From: an uncultured Porphyromonadaceae bacterium
GTDB lineage: Bacteria > Bacteroidota > Bacteroidia > Bacteroidales > Muribaculaceae
DNA length: 64,000 nt
Direction: 5' to 3'
Assembly (NCBI GenBank): GCA_900550645.1
Contig: URTA01000004.1
Span: 1-64,000, forward strand
Both the position numbers and the translations under genes were made by a program. A model generated the notes under the pieces. It worked only from the letters and a program-made list of their open reading frames with translations. It was not told where the DNA came from and did not search any database. This document shows positions 1-6,943 of this stretch, piece after piece (the stretch's first letter is position 1; each line of letters opens with the position of its first letter).

Positions 1-629
1 TGGTAGAAGAACGCTTGCGCCTCGTAGCGGTCGCCCGTATAATAGCCCGAGAAACCGTATGCCAAGTCCTTTGCGGCCTGGTTGGCATACGAGCCTTTGG
101 AATACAGGTAGTCTGCAAACGCGCCGATGCCTATTCGGCGGTTGACATTGCCGGCAAAGTCCGCCCGCAGCCTGTCCTGCCCGCTGTCGCGGTTGCCTCC
201 GAAATTGTACGAGGCCAGGGTCATGGGCGTGAACACGTTGTAGAGGCGGCGGTTCTCGAATGTCGGAATCCACGCCATGAGCGCGTCGCGGAAGAAGAAT
301 GTGGACTGTCGCGGCCGTGCGAAATAGATTTGGTTCTGCCCCTCAGTGCCGAGGTTGCCGACAGAGGCGTATGCGTCGCTCACCAGCGAGGGGATGGCCT
401 GGCGCTGGTAGTTGAGCATCAGCGTGTCGATGGTCGAATCGAAGCGCAGCCCGAGCGGCTCGCTCAGCGACCATGCGCATTTGCGTGGCTTGTCCGCTGA
501 CGTGTCCTCTCCCGCAGCGGCATTGCCCTCCGCCGGTGTCTCGCCTCCGGGCAAAGACAGCTGTGCCGACAGCGAAGCTGACGACAGGACACACGCGAGT
601 ACAGCAGATGTTATCCGCGACCAATTCAT
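1..629 (-). CDS. Putative outer-membrane porin, N-terminal part (runs off the window)
   Basis: The minus strand is open from an ATG at 629 down to base 1, giving about 209 residues of an incomplete gene. Residues 1-23 form a signal peptide (MNWSRITSAV.., ending LSAQ). After a Pro/Glu/Ala-rich linker the text has phrases typical of the Bacteroidales 'putative porin' beta-barrel family: STIDTLMLNYQRQAIPSL, then aromatic-rich strands around YNFGGNRDSGQDRL and GFSGYYTGDRYEAQAFFY. The product should sit in the outer membrane; substrate unknown. It is divergent from the deaminase gene at 736. A Bacteroidetes promoter lies directly upstream, placing the transcription start at or next to the ATG. The family call is from recognition of these phrases, not a search. 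Confidence 0.72.
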   Translation of the reverse strand, partial: MNWSRITSAVLACVLSSASLSAQLSLPGGETPAEGNAAAGEDTSADKPRKCAWSLSEPLGLRFDSTIDTLMLNYQRQAIPSLVSDAYASVGNLGTEGQNQIYFARPRQSTFFFRDALMAWIPTFENRRLYNVFTPMTLASYNFGGNRDSGQDRLRADFAGNVNRRIGIGAFADYLYSKGSYANQAAKDLAYGFSGYYTGDRYEAQAFFY

Positions 630-633
630 GTTG

Positions 634-664
634 CGAAATTACGAAAAACCGCGCAATGCAGCAA
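634..664 (-). promoter_or_regulatory. Putative promoter of the porin gene
   Basis: On the minus strand TAATTTCG (634-641) matches the Bacteroidetes -7 box TAnnTTTG at all but one base, and TTG (662-664) lies 20 bp upstream as the -33 element. The predicted start falls at about 629, the first base of the ATG. Confidence 0.45.
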
Positions 665-735
665 TATGTCGCCGCCAAAAACAATATTGCCGCCCCGATT
701 GTGTTTCAATATATACGCAATGCGAAAAACAGGAT

Positions 736-1215
736 ATGAACGACAAAGACTTTGACCCCAAATACATGGAGATGGCGTGCCGCCTCTCCAGCGACAACAT
801 AGACAACGGCGGCGGCCCATTCGGCGCAGTGATAGTGCGTGACGGCAAGCTGATAGCGACTGGCGTGAACTCCGTGACTGTGGTGAATGACCCGACGGCT
901 CACGCCGAAGTGTCTGCCATACGCGCTGCGTGCCGCGAACTCGGGACGTTCCAGCTGGCCGGCTGCATAGTCTACAGCAGCTGCGAGCCGTGTCCCATGT
1001 GCCTGAGCGCACTCTATTGGGCGGGCGTGAGCAAGATTTTCTACGGCAACACAAAGGAGGATGCCGATGCCATAGACTTTTCCGACAAGTTCATTTACGA
1101 GGAACTCGGCAAGTCGCCCGCGCAGCGGCGCATCCCCTGCTTGCACGTTACCGGCACGGACGCGCCCAGAGCCTTCCGCAAATGGGCCGACAAACCCGAC
1201 AAAGTCAAGTACTGA
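736..1215 (+). CDS. Nucleoside/guanine deaminase-like zinc enzyme
   Basis: A 159-residue cytidine/deoxycytidylate deaminase-fold protein. The zinc site is complete: His56 and catalytic Glu58 in HAEVSA, and Cys86/Cys89 in PCPMC. The C-terminal part (EELGKSP.., ending near KPDKVKY) resembles GuaD-type guanine deaminases more than the tRNA deaminase TadA, so guanine to xanthine is the likeliest reaction, with low certainty on substrate. The start at 736 is chosen because the family begins near this point; reading further upstream would run antiparallel into the porin gene. Its GC-rich base use is like the housekeeping neighbours and unlike the WYL and reverse transcriptase genes that follow 34 bp later, so it is probably not part of the retron unit. 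Confidence 0.85.
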   Translation: MNDKDFDPKYMEMACRLSSDNIDNGGGPFGAVIVRDGKLIATGVNSVTVVNDPTAHAEVSAIRAACRELGTFQLAGCIVYSSCEPCPMCLSALYWAGVSKIFYGNTKEDADAIDFSDKFIYEELGKSPAQRRIPCLHVTGTDAPRAFRKWADKPDKVKY

Positions 1216-1249
1216 TGCAGATGCCTATTCAGTCTAATCATCATACAAC

Positions 1250-2203
1250 ATGGCTGACTCGACAATGCGCAAATATATCTGGCTCATCAACACTATTCTG
1301 GATGCCGGGAAAATCACTTTCAGGGAGATAAGCGACAAGTGGAGTCGTTCATGCTTGAACTACAAGGGAACGGTGTTGTCCAAACGCACATTCCACAACC
1401 ACAGACAAGCAATTCTTACGGAATTGGGAGTGGACATCCAATGTTCTTCCATGCGAGAGAACAGCCAATATTTCATCGCCAATCAAGATGAAATCGAGAA
1501 TAATGAAGCGCTCCGCTGGCTCACCGACAGCATGGCAACAGAGACGCTGTTGCTCGAAAACCGAGCCATTGCGGATAAGATTATTCTTGAGCCGATTCCC
1601 GGAGGACGTGAATGGCTACAACTCCTTTTGTCTGCGCTGAAGGAAAATCGCCGTATAAGGTTCCAGTACACAACGTTCCATTCTCAAAGCAGGAATGACG
1701 AGGAACGGACTCTCGAGCCGCTGTGTCTCAAACTTTTCAAGCGCAGGTGGTATATGCTCTGTCAAACCGCAGACAAGGCCAAACGTCTCACTTTCGCATT
1801 GGACAGGATAACATCACTTGAACTAACGGATGAGGCGTTTGAATATCCGGAAGATTTCTCGGCAAAAGGCTACTTTGCCAATCTCTACGGAGTCTGTCAG
1901 GACAGTTATTCGAAACCGACACGAGTCGTTCTGAAGTGTTTCCGCGAGTTGCCGAAATATATGAGGTCATTGCCTCTTCATCAGAGTCAGGAGGAGATTG
2001 AAACCGGTACATGTTTCGTCACCTTTGGCTATTTCATGTCGCCGGCATACGATTTCATTCAGGAAATATTGAGCCATGGCAATGACATCGAAGTCCTGGC
2101 ACCGGTTTGGTTGCGCGACTTGGTGGCTAAGAGAGCCTCTGAAATGACGATGCTTTACGAAAAATGGGAGTATTCTGAAAAATCTGTTTTATGTATGAAA
2201 TGA
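1250..2203 (+). CDS. WYL-domain transcriptional regulator next to the retron
   Basis: A 317-residue protein with an N-terminal helix-turn-helix region (about residues 5-70, including LSKRTFHNHRQAILTELG) and a WYL ligand-binding domain (about 125-220, with LEPLCLKLFKRRWYML and LTFALDRITSLEL), followed by a WCX-like C-terminal part. WYL regulators often control phage-defence loci and may sense nucleotides or nucleic acid. The gene is visibly more A+T-rich than the deaminase before it and the ribosomal genes after the retron, and matches the base use of the reverse transcriptase, suggesting joint acquisition. Its stop codon overlaps a hairpin (2193-2213), and the retron promoter follows at once. 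It may be the regulator, or less likely the effector, of the retron. A paralogue lies at 51631-52542. Confidence 0.85.
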   Translation: MADSTMRKYIWLINTILDAGKITFREISDKWSRSCLNYKGTVLSKRTFHNHRQAILTELGVDIQCSSMRENSQYFIANQDEIENNEALRWLTDSMATETLLLENRAIADKIILEPIPGGREWLQLLLSALKENRRIRFQYTTFHSQSRNDEERTLEPLCLKLFKRRWYMLCQTADKAKRLTFALDRITSLELTDEAFEYPEDFSAKGYFANLYGVCQDSYSKPTRVVLKCFRELPKYMRSLPLHQSQEEIETGTCFVTFGYFMSPAYDFIQEILSHGNDIEVLAPVWLRDLVAKRASEMTMLYEKWEYSEKSVLCMK

Positions 2204-2213
2204 TTTTTCATAC
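2193..2213 (+). terminator. Hairpin over the WYL stop codon, possible terminator
   Basis: GTATGAAA (2193-2200) pairs perfectly with TTTCATAC (2206-2213) around a 5-nt loop and is followed by a short T-rich stretch. It would separate WYL transcription from the retron RNA promoter. An operator role is an alternative, since it is a near-palindrome just before that promoter. Confidence 0.45.
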
Positions 2214-2221
2214 GTTGTTTC

Positions 2222-2229
2222 TAACTTTG
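2222..2229 (+). promoter_or_regulatory. -7 box of the retron RNA promoter
   Basis: TAACTTTG is an exact match to the Bacteroidetes -7 consensus TAnnTTTG. Transcription would start near 2234-2236, about 20 nt before the a1 arm of the retron inverted repeat. No clear -33 TTG is present at the usual distance, so the promoter may depend on an activator, perhaps the WYL protein. Confidence 0.6.
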
Positions 2230-2235
2230 CGGCAT

Positions 2236-2525
2236 AACATGGAAAGAGTGCATTGAAAACGCCGGCCAGTCCTTTGCAACCTGTCTGCTGCATCCGGCAG
2301 ACTTCGCCCCATGAAAATTGGGGCGCACCCCAATGATTGCAATTCGGCTTGGGCTCTGCACACTCTTCGCTTCAGTAGTGCATTAAACATCACCGACCAA
2401 AAATTGGTCGATGATGCTGGATGCACTTACTGGCTCAGAGCGCACATTGCCGAAGCCTCCCGGTTTCCGCTCCCTCCCGGTCGCGGAAACGCCATCCGGA
2501 CACGAAAGGAAAGCCGGCGTTTTCA
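2236..2525 (+). ncRNA. Retron msr/msd-type non-coding RNA
   Basis: The gap between the WYL and reverse transcriptase genes is bounded by a perfect 13-bp inverted repeat: TGAAAACGCCGGC (2254-2266, a1) and GCCGGCGTTTTCA (2513-2525, a2), as expected of a retron transcript. Between them are hairpins at 2283-2302 (8 bp with one G.U pair), 2305-2325 (CGCCCCA/TGGGGCG), possibly 2329-2352 (CCCAA/TTGGG), a long imperfect hairpin at 2353-2441, and another at 2463-2490 (GTTTCCGC/GCGGAAAC). The first group suits msr, the later ones msd. The branching guanosine is not certain; G2269 just after a1 is a candidate. The 272-nt span is longer than the best known retron RNAs. The a2 arm ends 20 nt before the reverse transcriptase start. 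Confidence 0.8.
2353..2441 (+). other. Long msd-like hairpin inside the retron RNA
   Basis: Paired blocks read inward: GCTCTG/CAGAGC at the base (2353-2358 with 2436-2441), CAGTA/TACTG (2373-2377 with 2428-2432), GTGCAT/ATGCAC (2378-2383 with 2421-2426), CATCA/TGATG (2388-2392 with 2412-2416), and CGACCAA/TTGGTCG (2394-2400 with 2404-2410) closing an AAA loop. Such a long interrupted hairpin is the usual shape of an msd template; if so, the msDNA would carry a matching stem. Confidence 0.65.
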
Positions 2526-2544
2526 TGCCTCATACTTCTGAAAA

Positions 2545-3624
2545 TTGCAAGTTGTGAGAGGACAAATAGCTGAATACCTGAAGGATTATCCCGTCAAAAA
2601 CCTAAAGGACTTCTTGCGAGTCCTCAATTTCATCGCTCCTTTTACTGGCGGGTGGGCTTTCTCAAACCCTATGTCTGCAAGGCAGGTGTCGCGTTTTGCC
2701 TCCGCCAAGGCAAGAGCGTCTGCATACGTTGATTTCTACATTCCCAAGAAATCGGGAGGCCAGAGGAAAATCAGTGCGCCGGTCAAGGAGTTGAAGGCCA
2801 TACAGACGGCGGTCAACCTGTTGCTGCAGTCCTTGTTTGTCCCTTCCGGTTACGCCATGGGGTTTGTGGTCGGCAAGAGCATAAGAGACAACGCTCTGGT
2901 TCATGTGGGACAGACCTGCATTTTCAATACCGATTTGGAGAATTTCTTTCCAAGCATTACCAAGAGGATGGTGCGTAATGCTTTACACCGCGAACTTGGT
3001 GCATCCCTCGGCGGCAATGATGTCATCAACATGATATGCCGCCTTTGCACTGTCCCTAATTCGGAAGGAATTGAAGTGCTGCCTCAAGGTGCGCCGACAT
3101 CGCCGGTGCTTTCCAATATTGTCCTGAAATCCTTCGACGAGGAGATGTCCGGACTCTCAGAGCGTATGGGATGCCGCTATTCCCGCTATGCAGATGACAT
3201 TACATTCAGCCATAGTAAGGCTATCCGCCGGATGAGTCCATTCTGGGTGCAGGAAATCAGGAAGGTTATCGCACGTCACGGCTTGACGATAAACGAGAAA
3301 AAGACCAGGACATTCGTACCGGGCATAAGGAGAGAAGTGACAGGCGTGGTAGTCAGCGATTGTATAAATGTGCCGAGGCCTTACGTCAAGCAGCTGCGGA
3401 CACTTCTGCATCTTTGGGAGAAATACGGATATGACCGCGCTCAGGCAATATTCGTCAATGATTTCTGCAAAGGCGTCAACAAGAGTCTTGTAAATGTGAT
3501 TGACGGGAAAATCAATTATCTGGAAATGCTCAAAGGGAAAAACGATTCTACATACCGGAGATACAAGAGGCGTTTTATATGGCTTCAACAGGAGGAAAAA
3601 CACGCTCAAAAAACTCAACAATAA
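2545..3624 (+). CDS. Retron-type reverse transcriptase
   Basis: A 359-residue reverse transcriptase. Visible motifs: IPKKSGGQRKISAP (66-79), NALVH (116-120) matching the retron NAxxH signature of region X, catalytic Asp130 in NTDLENFFPSI, QGAPTSP (181-187), YADD (215-218), and VTG (265-267), the retron region Y signature used to recognise the RNA. It would prime cDNA synthesis from the 2'-OH of a guanosine in the adjacent RNA to make msDNA. No in-frame ATG is near the front: an in-frame stop at 2539 leaves TTG 2545 or GTG 2554 as the start. No extra domain is fused and no effector gene follows before the terminator at 3683, so the effector is unknown. Base use is A+T-rich compared with the neighbours, suggesting transfer. 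Confidence 0.92.
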   Translation: MQVVRGQIAEYLKDYPVKNLKDFLRVLNFIAPFTGGWAFSNPMSARQVSRFASAKARASAYVDFYIPKKSGGQRKISAPVKELKAIQTAVNLLLQSLFVPSGYAMGFVVGKSIRDNALVHVGQTCIFNTDLENFFPSITKRMVRNALHRELGASLGGNDVINMICRLCTVPNSEGIEVLPQGAPTSPVLSNIVLKSFDEEMSGLSERMGCRYSRYADDITFSHSKAIRRMSPFWVQEIRKVIARHGLTINEKKTRTFVPGIRREVTGVVVSDCINVPRPYVKQLRTLLHLWEKYGYDRAQAIFVNDFCKGVNKSLVNVIDGKINYLEMLKGKNDSTYRRYKRRFIWLQQEEKHAQKTQQ

Positions 3625-3682
3625 TGCGGAGTGGAGTTTCATGGTGTGGCAAATAGAACGTTGGCACGTTTGCAATAGAGAC

Positions 3683-3718
3683 AAAAGCCATAAAAGCTGT
3701 TAGGCTCTTATGGCTTTT
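3683..3718. terminator. Bidirectional terminator between the retron and rpmA
   Basis: AAAAGCCATAA (3683-3693) pairs perfectly with TTATGGCTTTT (3708-3718). The A-run on the left and T-run on the right let it serve both the reverse transcriptase (plus) and rpmA (minus). Confidence 0.8.
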
Positions 3719-3758
3719 ATCGTTCACGCCCGGGATTGACGGGCGGTCAGTGCTGTGG

Positions 3759-4022
3759 TCAGTTTGCCTCGTAGGGCTGTACGTTGATGTACTTTCTTCC
3801 CTCCTTGCCCGTTGTGAAGACAACGATGCCGTCGATGAGGGCGAACAGGGTGTGGTCTTTGCCCATGCCCACGTTCAGACCGGGATGGTGCTGTGTGCCG
3901 CGCTGACGCTTGATGATGTTGCCGGCTTTGCACTTTGATCCACCGAAGATTTTGACGCCGAGGCGTTTGCTGTGTGATTCGCGGCCGTTCTTAGAACTAC
4001 CGACACCTTTTTTGTGTGCCAT
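3759..4022 (-). CDS. rpmA: 50S ribosomal protein L27
   Basis: An 87-residue protein with the L27 N-terminus MAHKKGVGSSKNGRESHSKR and the core GSKCKAGNIIKRQRGT, full length for the family. L27 reaches toward the peptidyl-transferase centre of the large subunit. It starts directly with MAHKKG, so no Firmicutes-type cleavable N-terminal extension is present. It lies 18 bp after rplU in the standard rplU-rpmA order. The terminator at 3683-3718 ends the unit, and the retron sits immediately beyond on the other strand. Confidence 0.98.
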   Translation of the reverse strand: MAHKKGVGSSKNGRESHSKRLGVKIFGGSKCKAGNIIKRQRGTQHHPGLNVGMGKDHTLFALIDGIVVFTTGKEGRKYINVQPYEAN

Positions 4023-4040
4023 ATCTTATATCTGTGGAAA

Positions 4041-4364
4041 TTAAGCGTTTACGATTGTTTTAACTAACACTTTGGAGAAGTACTGGCGATGACCGTTTTT
4101 GCGACGGTAGCCTTTGCGGCGTTTTTTCTTGAAGACGATGACTTTCTCGCCTTTCACCAGCGGGGTGAGAACCTCACACTCCACCTTCGCGCCTTCTACG
4201 GCAGGCGCGCCGATTGATAATTTGCCGTCGGCATCCAGGAGGAGAACCTTGTCGAAGGAAACCTTGTCGCCTTCCTTCATCTCCTCGCCGAGATAGTGCA
4301 CGTAGAGGAACTTGCCCTCTTCAGCCTTGAACTGCTGTCCTTTGATTTCTACAATAGCGTACAT
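4041..4364 (-). CDS. rplU: 50S ribosomal protein L21
   Basis: A 107-residue protein beginning MYAIVEIKGQQFKAEEGKFL with the L21 RNA-binding segment KKKRRKGYRRKNGHRQYFS near the C-terminus (about 79-97). It is a primary 23S rRNA-binding protein of the large subunit. Full length. It is the first gene of the rplU-rpmA operon, read from the promoter at 4451-4481 with a leader of about 80 nt that could hold autoregulatory structure, though I did not resolve one. Confidence 0.98.
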   Translation of the reverse strand: MYAIVEIKGQQFKAEEGKFLYVHYLGEEMKEGDKVSFDKVLLLDADGKLSIGAPAVEGAKVECEVLTPLVKGEKVIVFKKKRRKGYRRKNGHRQYFSKVLVKTIVNA

Positions 4365-4450
4365 TGCTAAATAATTGATTTACAATTAAATCCGTTGGGC
4401 GAGAGCGCATACGCGCATCCACTTCACGAGCCGTGGCGGAATAAACGGTG

Positions 4451-4481
4451 CAAAGGTAATGCTTTTTTCTGGACTGTGCAA
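4451..4481 (-). promoter_or_regulatory. Promoter of rplU-rpmA
   Basis: On the minus strand TACCTTTG (4451-4458) is an exact TAnnTTTG -7 box and TTG (4479-4481) is the -33 element, 20 bp away. Predicted start near 4446. Confidence 0.7.
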
Positions 4482-4520
4482 TGCCTAACCGATTATTTTT
4501 CAGTTATTCACATTGCGCTG

Positions 4521-5726
4521 TCAGCGGGCGAGAAGTATGCGGCGGCGCAGGTCAGACGCCACTATCCACCTCTGTATGCAGTATGCCGCTGCGGTGTATA
4601 CGGCTGCAAGCACCCAGAGCATGGTGTATTCGCTGCCGGCTTGCGCGAGTGTCGCGCCGTTGGTGTTCATGTGCACAAACCCTTCTATCCCCCATGTTGA
4701 GGGTATGCAGTCGCCCAGGGCATGCCATACTGTGGGCATGGCGAAGCGCGGCCAGGTGATGCCGGAGAGGAACAGGAACATCACGGAGGTCAGCACCCAT
4801 ATCACGAATATCCCCTCGCGCTGCCATATTATCCCTTGCAGGCACATCCCGAGGCTGATGCACGCCAGTATCATCGGCACGACGAACAGCAGCTCCTGCC
4901 AGATGTCGCCCGCCATGGGGAACTGGAATATCAGCGGTATGTAGTACAGCAGCCACACTGTGGGCAGCAGTGCCACGGTGAAGAAGCAGAGCATCTGCCC
5001 GAGCATACGGGCCAGGTGGTGGCGGCGCAGGCTGGCGAGCGTGCGTCCGACGTATGACAGCGGGTTCTCATGGCGTGTGCCGCCGCACATCCCCACAGCT
5101 AGGGTTAAGCACTGGTGCAGTATGAGTATCAGCACGCAGGGCATGACGTATGAGGCGAAGCCGGCTTTCGGGTTGCCGGAATATTCGGATACTATTCGCA
5201 TCGGCTCTTCGGGCGACACGGTCTCTGCTATCGGCATCTGCGTGTTTATCTGCCTTGACATCAGCTCCGCGCCCATGTCGAGGGCTACGTTGGTTGTCGC
5301 GAGCAGTATGCTGCGGTAGCGGAGCATCAGGCTCATGTCGCTGTACATGATGACCTGCGCCCCCTCGCCGCCGGAGGCTTTGCGCTCGAATCCGTGCGGT
5401 ATCTCGATTATCCCGAAGCAGCTGTGCGATGCCATGGCGCGGCGGGCCTCGCCCATCTCGGAGGCGTAGCCCAGCACATTGACTTCCTGTGTCGCGTCGA
5501 GGCGGCGTGCCATCTCGCGGCTCAGCGGCGTGCGGTCATGGTCTACGACCACCACCTCCACGTTGCGCACCAGTTCGGGATTGTATATCTGCGAGTAGAG
5601 TACAGGGTATGCCAGCGGCAGGAACACGAAGAACAGCACCACGCCGGCATCGTGGCAGACCATGCGCATCTGTGTTGCAAATGCGTCGGCAAACTCTGCG
5701 AATGATTTTCCTATCCTGTTCATCAT
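4521..5726 (-). CDS. ABC-2 type transporter permease (second of a pair)
   Basis: About 401 residues with the ABC-2 exporter permease layout: an N-terminal membrane segment (GVVLFFVFLPLAYPVLYS), a large extracytoplasmic domain with the family phrase VEVVVVDHDRTPLSREM, then five hydrophobic segments toward the C-terminus (for example ASYVMPCVLILILHQCLTL and LLFVVPMILACISLGMCLQG). The start is put at the ATG pair 5726/5723 behind the purine-rich stretch AGGAAAAGAAAGAAG; a longer frame would overlap the upstream gene. It is the last gene of the operon tolC-hlyD-permease-permease. It likely pairs with the preceding permease to export an unknown substrate, with no ATPase gene nearby. Confidence 0.88.
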   Translation of the reverse strand: MMNRIGKSFAEFADAFATQMRMVCHDAGVVLFFVFLPLAYPVLYSQIYNPELVRNVEVVVVDHDRTPLSREMARRLDATQEVNVLGYASEMGEARRAMASHSCFGIIEIPHGFERKASGGEGAQVIMYSDMSLMLRYRSILLATTNVALDMGAELMSRQINTQMPIAETVSPEEPMRIVSEYSGNPKAGFASYVMPCVLILILHQCLTLAVGMCGGTRHENPLSYVGRTLASLRRHHLARMLGQMLCFFTVALLPTVWLLYYIPLIFQFPMAGDIWQELLFVVPMILACISLGMCLQGIIWQREGIFVIWVLTSVMFLFLSGITWPRFAMPTVWHALGDCIPSTWGIEGFVHMNTNGATLAQAGSEYTMLWVLAAVYTAAAYCIQRWIVASDLRRRILLAR

Positions 5727-5745
5727 CTTCTTTCTTTTCCTGGGG

Positions 5746-6921
5746 TTACGGCACATATACCGGCTGGCGGTATGCCCGTTTGATGCGCCACATCAGTGTG
5801 AGCGGCAGCAGCATGAAGGCTATGTATGCCGCAAACCAGATGCGAGACCAGTATATGTCGAGGCCGTTGAGAGCCTGGTCCATGTATATCAGGAACTGGT
5901 AGCGCATCGGCAGTATCCAGCTGAATATCCCCACTGCGGGGTACATGCTCTCAACGGGGAATGAGAACGCCACCACGGAGAATGTCAGTATGCCGAGCAG
6001 CGAGCATGAGGAGATGGCGAGGCGCAGGTTGGGTATCGCGCCGAAGATGAACACTGCAAAGCCCTGGCTGGCGAGGACGAACATCATGTTGGAGAGCGTA
6101 ATCCACAGCCACGAGCCGTGCATCGGGAAGCCGAGCCAGCCGAACAGCCACGACTGCATGAACAGTGCCATCACCCACCATACGAGCGTTTGCGGCAGCA
6201 GTATCCCGGCGAGGGTGCGCACTATCGAGCCGTCGCCCATGGCGAGCAGACGGCGGCTGCGCCCGTACTTGACGCAGTTGCCCAGCGCCAATACGGTCAT
6301 AAGCATTATCATGAGTTGCAACGAGGCGGGGATAAAGCTGTTGCACAGGTACATGGGGTAGTTCAACCAGGGGTTGCCCAGCGGGCGCGACACCACGCTT
6401 ATCGGGTTAATCTTCCCTTTCAGCTCGTCGGCGGAAAGCCCTGTCGCTTCTGCCACGCGTATCAGCATGCCGGCTTTCTGGTATGTCGCGCCGGTCTTGA
6501 ACGTCTTGTAGAGCAGGTTGGCGGGGACGTAGTACGCCATGTTGATATAGAACGTCACCTCCGGGCCACGGCCGGCCATGAAATCCTCCTCGAAGTGCGG
6601 GGGTATGACGAAATATCCGAACACGTCACCCTCTTGCATCAGCCGCCGTGCATCGGAGTATGTGGCTGCGCTGTATTGCAGGTCTACCATCTGCATTGCG
6701 CCGATGTCGCGTGTCATGCGCCGTGACGTGGCTGTGCCGTCCATGTCTACCATCGCCGCCGGCACGCGCTGCGGCAGTCCGCCGTCCATAATAGTCCCGA
6801 GAAAGAGGAACATGAACAGCGGCAGCACGAAGAATCCCACCCAGTAGACCGGGCGCGAGGCATAGAGCCTGGTTGCTGACCATGCCACTGCCGCAAATCC
6901 CTTGCCTGACCTTATTGACAT
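5746..6921 (-). CDS. ABC-2 type transporter permease (first of a pair)
   Basis: A 391-residue permease of the ABC-2 exporter family. Segment 1 is VYWVGFFVLPLFMFLFLG; the extracytoplasmic domain (about 50-190) contains VPAAMVDMDGTATSRRMTRD; membrane segments follow at about 195-380 (PASLQLMIMLMTVLALGNC, WLWITLSNMMFVLASQGFAV, ISSCSLLGILTFSVVAFSF). It starts 22 bp after the HlyD-like gene stop and its own stop is 20 bp before the next permease. Family knowledge suggests YhhJ/YbhR-like exporters that act with an HlyD adaptor and TolC. The usual nucleotide-binding subunit is not encoded in this operon. Confidence 0.88.
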   Translation of the reverse strand: MSIRSGKGFAAVAWSATRLYASRPVYWVGFFVLPLFMFLFLGTIMDGGLPQRVPAAMVDMDGTATSRRMTRDIGAMQMVDLQYSAATYSDARRLMQEGDVFGYFVIPPHFEEDFMAGRGPEVTFYINMAYYVPANLLYKTFKTGATYQKAGMLIRVAEATGLSADELKGKINPISVVSRPLGNPWLNYPMYLCNSFIPASLQLMIMLMTVLALGNCVKYGRSRRLLAMGDGSIVRTLAGILLPQTLVWWVMALFMQSWLFGWLGFPMHGSWLWITLSNMMFVLASQGFAVFIFGAIPNLRLAISSCSLLGILTFSVVAFSFPVESMYPAVGIFSWILPMRYQFLIYMDQALNGLDIYWSRIWFAAYIAFMLLPLTLMWRIKRAYRQPVYVP

Positions 6922-6943
6922 TGCGCGTTGTTTCGAGGTGTTG

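Noticed and set aside
15..500. Plus-strand reading frame opposite the porin gene
   Set aside because: The minus strand encodes a signal peptide and porin-like strands over the same bases; the plus frame has an Arg/Val-rich composition typical of an antisense shadow.
2311..2541. 76-codon plus-strand reading frame between WYL and the reverse transcriptase
   Set aside because: It lies inside the structured retron RNA, and its sequence is explained by paired stems; no family likeness or good start site.
2545..3624. Reading the reverse transcriptase as a DGR or group II intron enzyme
   Set aside because: Retron NAxxH and VTG motifs are present and the inverted repeat fits a retron. Motif 4 is QGAPTSP rather than the DGR form, and there is no maturase domain or template/variable repeat pair.
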